Shown here piece after piece: positions 52,861 to 61,861 of a stretch of 64,000 bases of DNA. The position numbers and the translations under genes are program-made. The DNA comes from Vibrio sp. 16 (GTDB lineage: Bacteria; Pseudomonadota; Gammaproteobacteria; Enterobacterales; Vibrionaceae). Numbering within the stretch: position 1 is the stretch's first letter; the number at the start of each line of letters is the position of its first letter. The stretch spans positions 1,116,001-1,180,000 of the forward strand of contig NZ_OY808997.1 of NCBI RefSeq assembly GCF_963681195.1, written 5' to 3'. The notes under the pieces were generated by a model. That model was given only the letters and a program-made list of their open reading frames with translations. It searched no databases and was not told the origin of the DNA.

Positions 52861-54144
52861 TCACATTCCGTAAAACTCGGGGAAAACCAACAAACTAGCG
52901 AGAACCAGTATCTGAATTGCGATAAATGGCATTACCCCTCGGTAGATGTCTTGTGTTGTGACGCCTTTCGGTGCTACCCCTTTTAGATAGAACAAGCTAA
53001 AACCAAATGGAGGCGTTAGGAATGAGGTCTGAAGGTTCATAGCGATAAGAATTGCAAACCACGTCATATTGATGCCTAGGATCTCGGCAACAGGCGCCAA
53101 AATAGGAACAATGATGAAACAGATTTCCACGAAGTCGATAAAGAAACCAAGCACCAAAATGACAAGCATCGTGATGATGAGGAAGCCCCATTTCTCACCT
53201 GGGATATTCAACATCCACTCTTCGACTAAGTAGTCACCGCCCGTATAGGTGAACGCCATAGAGAAAGCCGTTGCACCGAGTAGAATCGCGAACACCATTG
53301 CCGTTACTTTGACGGTTTCTTTGGCTGCCTCATAGACCATCGACCAACTAAACTGACCGTATAGAAGTGCAAGAATAATCGCACCGGCACCACCTAGCGC
53401 TGCCGATTCTGTTGGCGTTGCAACACCTGCGAAGATAGAACCGAGAACCACAACAATCAGTGCGAGTGGCGGGATAACCGCTTTCAATGCCGTGATTACC
53501 TCTTGCTTGCGATCCATCGTGCCATCGCTAGGGATAGGTTGCGCAGCCTCTGGGTTTAGCTTCGCGTAGATAAGGATATAGATGACATAAGCCCCCACTA
53601 AGACAAGGCCCGGCCAAACCGCCGCTTGGAAAAGATCACCAACAGGCACGCCCAATACATCACCCAGCAGAATCAAAACGATAGAAGGCGGGATGATCTG
53701 TCCCAACGTTCCTGAGGCACAAATCGTACCGCAGGCAAGACCTTTATCGTAGTTGTACTTGAGCATCACAGGCAATGAGATAAGCCCCATCGCAACGACC
53801 GAAGCCCCTACCACACCCGTTGATGCCGCGAGCAGTGCACCAACTAATACGGTTGAGATCGCAATCCCCCCACGTACACCGCCAAACAACTTGCCCATTG
53901 ACTCAAGTAACTGTTCCGCAAGGCGAGTTTTTTGCAGCACCAGCCCCATGAAAACAAACAGTGGCACAGCCATCAGGACGGTGTTTTCCATGATCGACTG
54001 AATTCGATACGGCATGAAGGCAAACATCTCCCAACCTTCTGCCCAAACACCAAAGATTAACGCGATACCACCAAAGGTAAACGCAACAGGGAAGCCAAGT
54101 AGCAGAGCGAACAAGGCAACGAAAAACATTACAATACCGACCAT
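52861..54144 (-). CDS. dctM: TRAP transporter large permease (DctM)
   Basis: The 427-residue protein has about twelve hydrophobic segments with the DctM pattern: FPVAFTFGGIALIFG, then GTLGQIIPPSIVLILLGDVLG, then TAFSMAFTYTGG, then MNLQTSFLTPPFGFSLFYLKG. It forms the sodium-coupled permease with DctQ, whose gene ends 3 bases upstream. The solute is inferred from the binding protein (2-oxoacids). Confidence 0.93.
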   Translation of the reverse strand: MVGIVMFFVALFALLLGFPVAFTFGGIALIFGVWAEGWEMFAFMPYRIQSIMENTVLMAVPLFVFMGLVLQKTRLAEQLLESMGKLFGGVRGGIAISTVLVGALLAASTGVVGASVVAMGLISLPVMLKYNYDKGLACGTICASGTLGQIIPPSIVLILLGDVLGVPVGDLFQAAVWPGLVLVGAYVIYILIYAKLNPEAAQPIPSDGTMDRKQEVITALKAVIPPLALIVVVLGSIFAGVATPTESAALGGAGAIILALLYGQFSWSMVYEAAKETVKVTAMVFAILLGATAFSMAFTYTGGDYLVEEWMLNIPGEKWGFLIITMLVILVLGFFIDFVEICFIIVPILAPVAEILGINMTWFAILIAMNLQTSFLTPPFGFSLFYLKGVAPKGVTTQDIYRGVMPFIAIQILVLASLLVFPEFYGM

Positions 54145-54146
54145 GA

Positions 54147-54695
54147 TTAGCTCTCCGACTTTTGGTTCTGACTTGCTTGGTAAAGAAGGTGAGGATTCAC
54201 AATCTTATTGATTGAATGCAGCAACAAGCCTACGCCACTGACTGCCATAAAGAAGAATGATAAAGGGATCATCGCTTTAATGATCCAGCGATAAGGTAAG
54301 CCACCAGGGTCACCCGAAGTCTCTCCTAGCGCGTAACTCTCCTTCGCAAAGTCGATACCGTAATAGGCAACCAGTAGGCAAAATGGGAAAAGAAAAAAAA
54401 GTGTGCCTAACACATCGATAATGGCCTGCGCTTTATTCGATAAGCGCTCATAGAAAAGGTCGACTCGTACATGGCCCCCAGCTTTGATCGCGTAGGGAAC
54501 ACCTAATAAAAATACGGCAGAAAACAGGTGCCATTCCATCTCTTGGAATGCAATAGAGACATCGTTAAACACGTAACGCATTACAACGTCATAGACGACA
54601 TTGGCAAGCAACAAGATAAACAAAATGCTTGATAACCATCCAAGGAAGTCACCAAAGCGATTAAACGCTCGCTCAATATAAATTAGGCTTCTCAT
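54147..54695 (-). CDS. dctQ: TRAP transporter small permease (DctQ)
   Basis: The 182-residue protein has four membrane helices and the DctQ motifs RYVFNDVSIAFQEMEWHLFS and GGHVRVDLFYERLS. It is the small subunit of the TRAP permease and is coupled to dctM (3-base gap). The longer size compared with typical DctQ is common in 2-oxoacid and mannitol-type systems. Confidence 0.9.
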   Translation of the reverse strand: MRSLIYIERAFNRFGDFLGWLSSILFILLLANVVYDVVMRYVFNDVSIAFQEMEWHLFSAVFLLGVPYAIKAGGHVRVDLFYERLSNKAQAIIDVLGTLFFLFPFCLLVAYYGIDFAKESYALGETSGDPGGLPYRWIIKAMIPLSFFFMAVSGVGLLLHSINKIVNPHLLYQASQNQKSES

Positions 54696-54719
54696 TCCCT
54701 ACTCCATGGAATTTTGAAT

Positions 54720-54745
54720 GAAACGCCACTTAAAGGTGGCGTTTA
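54720..54745 (-). terminator. Hairpin in the dctP-dctQ gap (attenuator)
   Basis: AAACGCCACCTTTAAGTGGCGTTT reads as a stem on the minus strand, behind dctP and before dctQ. Such elements let the binding protein be made in excess of the permease. A second palindrome, GGTGACAGTGTCACC (54779-54793), lies in the same gap. Confidence 0.55.
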
Positions 54746-54821
54746 GTTTGATTAGATTTCTTGGGCTTCGCCAACAAGGTGACAGTGTCACCCTGTCAGC
54801 ATTTTTATTTATATGTTTTTG

Positions 54822-55910
54822 TTATTGAGCTTGGCTATTTAGGTAAGCACGGTGCGAAATGTTAGACCACGGACGAACTTGGTTGATGTAGTCTGCTTGC
54901 GATTGTTGGATTTCTTTCGCCATTGCATCTTTCTCAGCGTGTGCCTTCAATAGACGATCATTTGCTTCACGCAGCGCCGTCATGACCTCTTCTGGGAAGT
55001 CTTTAACCTGAACATTCGGGTACTCAGATTGGATAGACGCCCAGTTTTTGCCACTTTCATGCTTAGATTGAGTGTACATATCGTAAGCAGCGGTTTTCAT
55101 TGCCACTTGAAGGATCGCTTTTAGATCATCTGGTAGACGTTCCCACACACGTTTGTTGACTAAGAACTGAAGTTCCGTCCCTGGCTCATGCCAACCTGTG
55201 TAGTAGTAAGGTGCAATTTTGTGGAAACCCATACGCAAATCGAGTGATGGACCAACCCACTCAAGCGCATCGATGGTACGACGCTCTAAAGAAGTGTATA
55301 GCTCACCAGGGGCAATGTTCGTCGGTTTAGCGCCAAGCTCAGCAAGGATTTCACCGGCAAAACCTGGAATACGCATTTTCAAACCTTGTAGGTCTTCAAC
55401 CGAATTGATCTCTTTTTGGAACCAGCCGCCCATCTGGGTATCCGTGTTACCACCAGGGAAAGAAAGCAGGTTATGAGGAGCGTAAACCTTTTCCATCAAC
55501 TCCATACCGCCACCGTAGTAGAACCAAGCGTACTGTTCTGTTGGCAGCATACCGAAAGGCATTGAAGTGAAATAAAGAGTGTTAGGTACTTTGCCTTTCC
55601 AGTAGTAAGACGCAGAGTGGCCAAGATCATACTGGCCGGATTTCACCATATCGAAAACACCCAATGGCGCTTTGTGCTTGTTTGCAGAGTCGATGCGAAT
55701 TTGCAAACGACCGTTCGACATTTCCTCAGCCATCTTTGCCATGTTTTTGGTCGCGTCACCAAAAATCGGGAAATTTGGTCCCCACGTTTCCGCCAGTTTC
55801 AAGCGATACACTTTTTCTGCAGCACTAACCGATGTCGCCGCCATCATTAGCGCCGCAGCCACTGCTGTACCTTTTAGTACTCGTTTTAAAGATTGTTTGA
55901 TAAGACTCAT
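54822..55910 (-). CDS. dctP: TRAP periplasmic binding protein (DctP; TakP-like, probably 2-oxoacid)
   Basis: The ATG at 55910 (AAGGA before it) gives 362 residues with a signal peptide ending SVSAAEK. The mature protein carries the TakP-type segments FPGGNTDTQMGGWFQKEI, GLKMRIPGFAGE (with the carboxylate-binding arginine) and IDALEWVGPSLD. These match 2-keto-acid-binding TakP more closely than C4-dicarboxylate DctP. It leads the operon dctP-dctQ-dctM. A palindrome lies about 140 bases upstream of its start. Confidence 0.88.
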   Translation of the reverse strand: MSLIKQSLKRVLKGTAVAAALMMAATSVSAAEKVYRLKLAETWGPNFPIFGDATKNMAKMAEEMSNGRLQIRIDSANKHKAPLGVFDMVKSGQYDLGHSASYYWKGKVPNTLYFTSMPFGMLPTEQYAWFYYGGGMELMEKVYAPHNLLSFPGGNTDTQMGGWFQKEINSVEDLQGLKMRIPGFAGEILAELGAKPTNIAPGELYTSLERRTIDALEWVGPSLDLRMGFHKIAPYYYTGWHEPGTELQFLVNKRVWERLPDDLKAILQVAMKTAAYDMYTQSKHESGKNWASIQSEYPNVQVKDFPEEVMTALREANDRLLKAHAEKDAMAKEIQQSQADYINQVRPWSNISHRAYLNSQAQ

Positions 55911-56048
55911 GTTCACGTCCTTTGTTAGCCGACATACCTTCATAGGTAGTTTCTGTTCCGGTTAAAGAGTCGTACAAGACATGAAAAGATGAAATCAGCG
56001 AGAACACGCACTGTTATTAACAATTACAAACAGCGTAATACTTATGGC

Positions 56049-56066
56049 GTACGTAGTAATACGTAC
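56049..56066. promoter_or_regulatory. Palindrome upstream of the TRAP operon (candidate operator)
   Basis: GTACGTA-GTAA-TACGTAC is a perfect 7-bp inverted repeat, about 140 bases before the dctP start. It could be the binding site of the NarL-type regulator encoded at the end of the same gene run; this is inference from position. Confidence 0.4.
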
Positions 56067-56225
56067 TACAAATTATCCAGCACTATGAGAATTAATAAGT
56101 TAGAAACAAGAGACAGGAAAAAACAAGCGAGATATACGTAGAAACAAATTTTGACTAGAAATGTAGGAAAAATGTAATAAGTGTGACAAGCGGGTCGTTT
56201 TTATGCGCTTGAGTTTATAAAACAG

Positions 56226-56249
56226 AAAGCCTCGAACACGTCGAGGCTT
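56226..56249 (-). terminator. Terminator of the gene at 56297
   Basis: AAGCCTCGA-CGTGT-TCGAGGCTT on the minus strand is followed by TCTGTTTT, about 48 bases behind the stop. Confidence 0.7.
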
Positions 56250-56296
56250 CTAAAGCATTATGCCTAATGAATATCACTAGGTAAGCAGAGCGGTTA

Positions 56297-56668
56297 CTAA
56301 ACAGCTTTGTAGATAACCTTGTTGCCCGCTAGCTGCTCTTTGACCACTAGATTCTCTTCTAGTAGTTTTTTAAGAGCACCTGTCGCCCAAGATGCTGCTT
56401 TCGCATCTTCCTGGCCTGCTTCTAGGCCGATACCTTTAGGGTTAATGCCTTCAGCATTTGCCACAACGATATCCAGAACTTGTTGTTGTTTTGGCGTTAA
56501 TGCAACGTCAGTTGCTTTAGCTACAACAACTTTCTCCGCTGCTGGCGCTGCAGCTACTTTCTTCTCAACTACAGGCTTCGCTTTCTTTGTTGCTGCTACA
56601 TTTGCAACTGTCGCTTTAATACGCTTTTGCAGTTTCATCTGCACTTTGCGCTTATGAGCAAGTCTCAT
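56297..56668 (-). CDS. Lysine/alanine-rich protein with C-terminal winged-helix-like domain
   Basis: With the ATG at 56668 the product has 123 residues; an ATG five codons earlier is possible. The N-terminal 50 residues are a basic Lys/Ala-rich tail (HKRKVQMKLQKRIKA, KPVVEKKVAAAPAAEK), like histone-H1-type or HU-associated tails. The last 65 residues (LTPKQQQVLDIVVANAEGIN, then ATGALKKLLEENLVVKEQ) read as a winged-helix MarR-like fold. It is probably a nucleoid-associated DNA-binding protein. I do not know a family name. Confidence 0.65.
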   Translation of the reverse strand: MRLAHKRKVQMKLQKRIKATVANVAATKKAKPVVEKKVAAAPAAEKVVVAKATDVALTPKQQQVLDIVVANAEGINPKGIGLEAGQEDAKAASWATGALKKLLEENLVVKEQLAGNKVIYKAV

Positions 56669-56886
56669 CGAGTATTTCTCCATTTCACTGCATACGGAGC
56701 AGTGGTGAAAATTTGAAGCGCGATTTATACCAAAATTTTGCAGTCATTTACAGCGTATGGTCAGCTTTATAGACCAAAAATGCGTGATATCCGGTTATCA
56801 GACTACAATTTAATCAATAGGGTTTATGATCTTTTTCCTAACTACTGAATATATAAACAGAGGTTTAAACGTCACGAGTGGCCGCT

Positions 56887-57552
56887 ATGGAAACACTGCA
56901 CTTATCCAATCAACCGCTAGATTTTCGCTCACCATTTGCCAAGATAGTCGGATGGTTGCTCACGATCGGCGTCTTGTTTCTGGTTATGTATGCGCCGGGA
57001 TTACAACAAGCCCTTTTAACCCTAGTGGCGGTTTGCTCAGTGATTGGCTTTGCCTACCTGATGATTCAAAAAGCAACCGTCGGCTACACCTTAACTGCCA
57101 CTCATTTTCAGCAACACCTGTTCAAAGGTGGTTGGGTCGTAAAATGGACGAACATAAGTAAAATCGGTATTTGTCATTGCGATCAAGAAGGGTGGCAACA
57201 ACCCCTCCCCTGGATTGGCATCAAGCTCAAAGACTACTCGCCCTACCTAGAGAGCATTTGTCCTCGGATTGCGACAGAAATACTGTTGAGCCAACGGGCA
57301 CTGCTTTACCTTGGCGCACGGCAACACAATCAAGGCACCCGATTTGAGGACATTGTGCTTGATTCAACGCCCTACAAAAACAGCCGTGGTGAAGAGTTTA
57401 AAGGGTTGCAAGCCATGCTCGCTAACCGAATGGCTTATCAAAGACGTTATTTTGATTACGATATTTTTATCTCGGCACAAGATCTCGATCGACCCATAGA
57501 AGAGTTCGTTGGTTTGACGCGGCGCTACCTTGCCGCCGCAGAAGCAGATTGA
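56887..57552 (+). CDS. DUF2982-type membrane protein
   Basis: The ATG at 56887 gives 221 residues; the GTG at 56878 is alternative. Two adjacent membrane helices (about 20-65) are followed by a cytoplasmic domain with YTLTATHFQQHL and an arginine/aromatic-rich end. I recall this as DUF2982, restricted to gammaproteobacteria. The function is unknown. A good terminator follows. Confidence 0.7.
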   Translation: METLHLSNQPLDFRSPFAKIVGWLLTIGVLFLVMYAPGLQQALLTLVAVCSVIGFAYLMIQKATVGYTLTATHFQQHLFKGGWVVKWTNISKIGICHCDQEGWQQPLPWIGIKLKDYSPYLESICPRIATEILLSQRALLYLGARQHNQGTRFEDIVLDSTPYKNSRGEEFKGLQAMLANRMAYQRRYFDYDIFISAQDLDRPIEEFVGLTRRYLAAAEAD

Positions 57553-57570
57553 GATCCTGCATAGAAAACT

Positions 57571-57598
57571 AAAAAGACCGCACTAAGCGGTCTTTTTG
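57571..57598. terminator. Bidirectional terminator
   Basis: AAAAAGACCGC-ACTAA-GCGGTCTTTTT serves the convergent genes at 56887 and 57617. Confidence 0.85.
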
Positions 57599-57616
57599 CA
57601 ATATCTATACGGCCAT

Positions 57617-58273
57617 TTAGTACAACGGCATCTCATCGGCCACAAACGGGTTTGATGCTCGCTCGCGGCCAAAAGTGGATTCTGGACCATGACCAGGGAC
57701 GAAGCGCACCTCGTTTCCTAAAGGCCAGAGCTTAGTCTTGATAGAGCTAATCAATGTATTGAAGTCGCCTTTGGGAAAATCAGTACGGCCAATAGAACCG
57801 TTAAACAGTACATCCCCGACAAAGGCAAGTTTGGCTTCGTTACTAAACAGCACCACATGACCTGGCGTGTGCCCTGGTGTATGAATCACGTCCATAACCT
57901 GATTCCCGAACACGACTTTGTCACCCTCTTCCAACCATTGATGAGGTTCAAACGCTTCGGTAAGCGGAAAACCAAACATCTGGCTTTGGTTTTCTAGACC
58001 TTGAAGCCAAAAGTTGTCATCTTTATGAGGGCCAACGATCTCAATTCCGCCAAGCTCTGCCGCAAGCGGTTCAGTGCCCCCTACGTGGTCTAAGTGGCCA
58101 TGAGTCAGTACGAGTTTGACAACCTTCACACCGAGCTCTTTGATAAGCATTGCAAGTTGTTTTACATCACCGCCGGGATCCACCACTACCCCTTCCATTG
58201 TTTCATCGCACCAAACGATAGAACAATTTTGAGAAAACGAGGTAACGGGAACAACTTGGTACTTCAAAGACAT
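57617..58273 (-). CDS. ycbL: YcbL-like metallo-beta-lactamase-fold hydrolase
   Basis: The 218-residue protein has the zinc site THGHLDH (57-63), TPGHTPGH, FVGDVLF and the terminal PGHGPESTFGRE. Length and spacing match YcbL, a glyoxalase-II-type hydrolase. It is the third gene of the conserved ycbB-ycbK-ycbL order, read on the minus strand, with gaps of 185 and 89 bases. Confidence 0.9.
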   Translation of the reverse strand: MSLKYQVVPVTSFSQNCSIVWCDETMEGVVVDPGGDVKQLAMLIKELGVKVVKLVLTHGHLDHVGGTEPLAAELGGIEIVGPHKDDNFWLQGLENQSQMFGFPLTEAFEPHQWLEEGDKVVFGNQVMDVIHTPGHTPGHVVLFSNEAKLAFVGDVLFNGSIGRTDFPKGDFNTLISSIKTKLWPLGNEVRFVPGHGPESTFGRERASNPFVADEMPLY

Positions 58274-58362
58274 AAACGAACCTTTATCTATAGCTAAACT
58301 GGCTGAACTATGACATCTGACTGGTTATTTGACAATAGTCGCAACCTTATTGCCTTAGCGTG

Positions 58363-58905
58363 CTACGACCAATAGCGTACTGGACCGGTGTCAATATGAA
58401 TAAAGTTACTGCGAGGGTAATAGCCAACGCCACCCGCTTTTAAGCTGATTGCAGCATCTCTCACTTGTTTTAGATTGACACCATCAAGACGGAAATCGAT
58501 GGCTTGACCAAGCATGTGATAGCTTTTCTTCGCGACACCACCAGAATTGCTTCGAAGCGCTTCATTCGTCGCAGGAGAGCGATACCCAGAAATGACAATC
58601 ACTTCAGACTCAACCCCCAACTCTGACTGAATGAGAGAGATTTGGTCAAATAGGTATTTATCCATGGTGTGAACTTCATTACGGCGGAAATCGCGGCACA
58701 AATGGTCAATGCGAGAAAGTTCGTTTTTGACATATTTCTGACCATCAAAGTAGCACGCTTCTAGTTCTTCACCGGTATTAAGCGCTTTAAGTGCTAATGC
58801 TCTCGGTTCATCGGGGAGTGAAGCGAAAGCCAAACTTGGCGCACAACTCGCAACGACTAAGCCACTCCCTGCTAATTTAATAAAATCTCTTCGTGAAAAA
58901 TCCAC
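58363..58905 (-). CDS. mepK: Murein endopeptidase MepK (YcbK; DUF882)
   Basis: The 180-residue protein starts with a Tat signal (SRRDFIK at 4-10, cleavage after about 28) and has the M15-like zinc site: H130 (SYHMLG), D137 (AIDFR) and H170 (FIHIDTG). It is a D-Ala-type peptidoglycan endopeptidase family member that opens 3-3 cross-links in E. coli. It lies between ldtD, which makes such cross-links, and ycbL. Confidence 0.9.
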   Translation of the reverse strand: MDFSRRDFIKLAGSGLVVASCAPSLAFASLPDEPRALALKALNTGEELEACYFDGQKYVKNELSRIDHLCRDFRRNEVHTMDKYLFDQISLIQSELGVESEVIVISGYRSPATNEALRSNSGGVAKKSYHMLGQAIDFRLDGVNLKQVRDAAISLKAGGVGYYPRSNFIHIDTGPVRYWS

Positions 58906-59090
58906 AACAAAATGCCTTCATATAACGGTTTATTGGAAACGTGTCGCGAAATGACACTACCTAACTCTTATATGAAGTGCAAATGCATAAATCGTGCTCA
59001 CAATATGCAAAATCGCAGCTTTTATTGCTTAACCTTTGAACGAAATACAAAAAATAGTTCGATGAGTGAATTGTCATTTTTAGGTCAATC

Positions 59091-60644
59091 TCACCCTTTT
59101 GTGTAACCAAAGGTATCTAGCTGATAAATATCTTCTCTGTAGTGGGTTTTGCCTTCTTCAAACCAAGCGGTTTGATAGATGATGTGTACGGGGATACGTT
59201 TACGAAGAGGGATTTTCTTGTTCGAGCGATCCGCCTCCGCTGAGAGTTTACTTTTCGTCAGCCCTTGATGTTCAAGTAGGCGAGAAGCAAAAACATCCGC
59301 GTGTTCGACTCGAATACACCCAGAACTAAACGCTCGCTGAGGCTCGTTAAAAAGCCCTTTGCTCGGAGTATCATGCAGGTAAATAGCACGTTTGTTCGGG
59401 GTGTTGAACTTATAAAGTCCTAGTGCATTTTGGTTGCCAGAGAGTTGGGTCATCCGATAAGGAAACGACTTAGGGTTCATCGCGTCCCAATCTATTTGCT
59501 GCGGATCAATACGTTCTTTCGAACCCCACTTGGGCAAAATCTCAATGTGTTGTCTGGTGAGGTATTCAGGATCCTCTTTCATTTTAGGAATGATGTCCTC
59601 AACCATAATTTTCCACGGTACATTCCAAGTCGGATTGAGGATCAATGTATCAAGGTTGGTGATCATCAGAGGGGTCGGTCTTGCTTGGCGACCCACCACC
59701 ACTTTCGATTCAAATACGTTTTTTCCCCCATGCCAGTAGGTCATTTCATAACTGGGCACATTAACGACAATTATGGTGTCTTTATCGCTCGGCCAATAGC
59801 GAATCCGTTCGGCATTCAACGCCAATGTTGTTAATCGATCTTTCATCGACACATTGAGCCACTTAGCTGTTTCAGGACCGATGACACCGTCTTCTTTTAG
59901 TCCATGCAACTTCTGAAACTGCTTAATCGCTGGGACTAGACTCATGTCGTAATAAGTAACATCACGCCTAACGTTTGCCAAATCGACATCAACGACGCTT
60001 AGGCGCTCTAAAAGCAGCTCTCTATCAAGTAGCTTGTCGCCGACTTTGATCAAACCGCCTTGCTCAAGCAAAGGAATATTGCGTTTGTCGTGTTTGGAAA
60101 TATGTAGGTAGGTATCAATCAAGCGAAGGTAGTCTGGGCTGTCTGGCGTATAGGACTCAATCAGCGCAGACAACTGCTGATTGGCAACGGCTCGTCGGAC
60201 TGCGACCACAGCACCTGTCGGGATCGGCTGCAGCGATTCAGTCAACTTGCGCTCAAAAAACCATTCTCCACCATTGGTTTTGGCTTTTTCCGCATAGTTG
60301 AGATATAGGAGTAAGGTATCAGTCGCCAAGAGATCATATTCAAACCAGCGATTGCTCTTACGATAAAACTGCAAATAGCTTAATTGTCGGGAAAACAGCG
60401 GGCTAAACCCTGCGTGTTGTATCACCTCCAACTGGAACTCGAGACTGCTGCCCTGCTGAAGATCAAACCAAATAAGCTGTTCGCCGTTTTCTTGGTAGAT
60501 TTGTTCGACCACAGACGGATACTGTAGCAACTCATTCAGTTTGCTATCAGCACTTGTCCACCCTAATTGATGGAAATAATCTGAGGCAAAAACCTGTAAC
60601 GGAAACAACCACACCATCAACAACCAAGTTTTCCAAACCCTCAT
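59091..60644 (-). CDS. ldtD: L,D-transpeptidase LdtD (YcbB)
   Basis: The 517-residue protein has a signal peptide (about 1-20, ending VFASD), a helical scaffold, a peptidoglycan-binding domain (about 240-270, FQKLHGLKEDGVIGPETAKW) and a YkuD catalytic domain with HDTPSKGLFNEPQRAFSSG and the catalytic cysteine in SSGCIRVEH. It forms 3-3 (mDAP-mDAP) cross-links. It is about 100 residues shorter than E. coli LdtD (615) and is missing part of the capping subdomain region. Confidence 0.92.
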   Translation of the reverse strand: MRVWKTWLLMVWLFPLQVFASDYFHQLGWTSADSKLNELLQYPSVVEQIYQENGEQLIWFDLQQGSSLEFQLEVIQHAGFSPLFSRQLSYLQFYRKSNRWFEYDLLATDTLLLYLNYAEKAKTNGGEWFFERKLTESLQPIPTGAVVAVRRAVANQQLSALIESYTPDSPDYLRLIDTYLHISKHDKRNIPLLEQGGLIKVGDKLLDRELLLERLSVVDVDLANVRRDVTYYDMSLVPAIKQFQKLHGLKEDGVIGPETAKWLNVSMKDRLTTLALNAERIRYWPSDKDTIIVVNVPSYEMTYWHGGKNVFESKVVVGRQARPTPLMITNLDTLILNPTWNVPWKIMVEDIIPKMKEDPEYLTRQHIEILPKWGSKERIDPQQIDWDAMNPKSFPYRMTQLSGNQNALGLYKFNTPNKRAIYLHDTPSKGLFNEPQRAFSSGCIRVEHADVFASRLLEHQGLTKSKLSAEADRSNKKIPLRKRIPVHIIYQTAWFEEGKTHYREDIYQLDTFGYTKG

Positions 60645-60781
60645 AACACATCCCTTTTTACGCTGATAAAAGAAAGTATGGCAGAGAAGATTGAAGATAG
60701 TGTGACTTGTTTTTAAGAATTTAATAAAGGTCTTGGTAATTCAAACTTTTATTAATAATTTACTGTTCTAACGCAGCGCAC

Positions 60782-61861
60782 CTAGGCGATTGCTGACCAA
60801 TGGTTATCCCACTGCACTCCAGACTGAAATGTGCTTTTATCACTCGGAGAAGACTGAGTGATCACACTGCCCGCTCCGGAGCTGACTCGAAAATGCCCAT
60901 CATGCGCGACGACACCGGAAGCATCTGGCAATGGGGCCAACTCCACCAGCTGCCGACTTTGTTTCGACCATATCCCATAACAGTTACCTCGAGGCGATGT
61001 GGCCAAGATCCAATCTTCGGTCGCCGCGATGCTTGCGATGTAGTGATTGAACCTAGCCCACTGCTCAGGCTCTGCCTCAAGAGAGGTCAGCGATTCTCCC
61101 TTTTTATGTATCGCTAGCAACGCAGGGTATTCGTCTGGCTCACCTCGATATTGTTGACCACACAACACAGTCTCGCTTCCGTCATGGGCTAAGTGGCGAA
61201 TACTTAAGTGACGATCGGAAAGGGTCTGCTGTTCAATTAACTCGCCGTTGCGATCCAAATAACTCAAACTTGGCGTCATTGTCGACAAGTTAAGCGGCGT
61301 TCGACCGTCAGTATGGACACCGCCGACACCAATAGCCAAGGTGTCATTGGGCATCATGATCACTTCATGCGGGCCTAGACCAAAATTGGTGAACTCCGCG
61401 ACTTTCTCGTAACCCGCGACCACGTCATAAACGCCAATAATTCCTTTACTGGTATCACGCTCACCTTCGGTGGCATATAGCCATTGACCATCATTCGAGT
61501 AGACGCCATGGCCATAAAAGTGACGTTTTACATGGGCAGAACGAACGTTAACGACCTCGCCAGTTTGATAGTCAAAGACAACAAAAAACGTGCCCGGGCG
61601 ACGTGCAAATGCCACCCCATGGCGAAATCGCTTATTAGTTGCCACGCCATGACCGCGCTCTGGCAACGGAATGTGAAACAGTGGCGAGCCAAATTCATCG
61701 GCGACAACCGCACTGTACTTTCCTCGTCCCTTAATCGCGCAGCCTATCAAAGCAGGTTCTCGGCGTGAAGGTGTCGAGGTACAACCTAATGGCAGTATCG
61801 GGGCGGCAGCGCCAAAAAGTGCCGCTTTGAGCAATGAGCGCCTTGTCTTATCAGTCACCAT
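60782..61861 (-). CDS. DUF1513 protein with Tat signal, beta-propeller-like
   Basis: The 359-residue protein starts with a Tat-type signal (KTRRSLLKA, hydrophobic stretch, then PLGCTS, which could also be a lipobox). The rest is a repeated beta pattern with PERGHGVATN, GHGVYSNDGQWLYATEG and GLGPHEVIMM, as in DUF1513 proteins of imelysin clusters. It overlaps the imelysin gene by 11 bases, indicating one operon and a shared job in the periplasm, probably iron or haem handling. Confidence 0.85.
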   Translation of the reverse strand: MVTDKTRRSLLKAALFGAAAPILPLGCTSTPSRREPALIGCAIKGRGKYSAVVADEFGSPLFHIPLPERGHGVATNKRFRHGVAFARRPGTFFVVFDYQTGEVVNVRSAHVKRHFYGHGVYSNDGQWLYATEGERDTSKGIIGVYDVVAGYEKVAEFTNFGLGPHEVIMMPNDTLAIGVGGVHTDGRTPLNLSTMTPSLSYLDRNGELIEQQTLSDRHLSIRHLAHDGSETVLCGQQYRGEPDEYPALLAIHKKGESLTSLEAEPEQWARFNHYIASIAATEDWILATSPRGNCYGIWSKQSRQLVELAPLPDASGVVAHDGHFRVSSGAGSVITQSSPSDKSTFQSGVQWDNHWSAIA

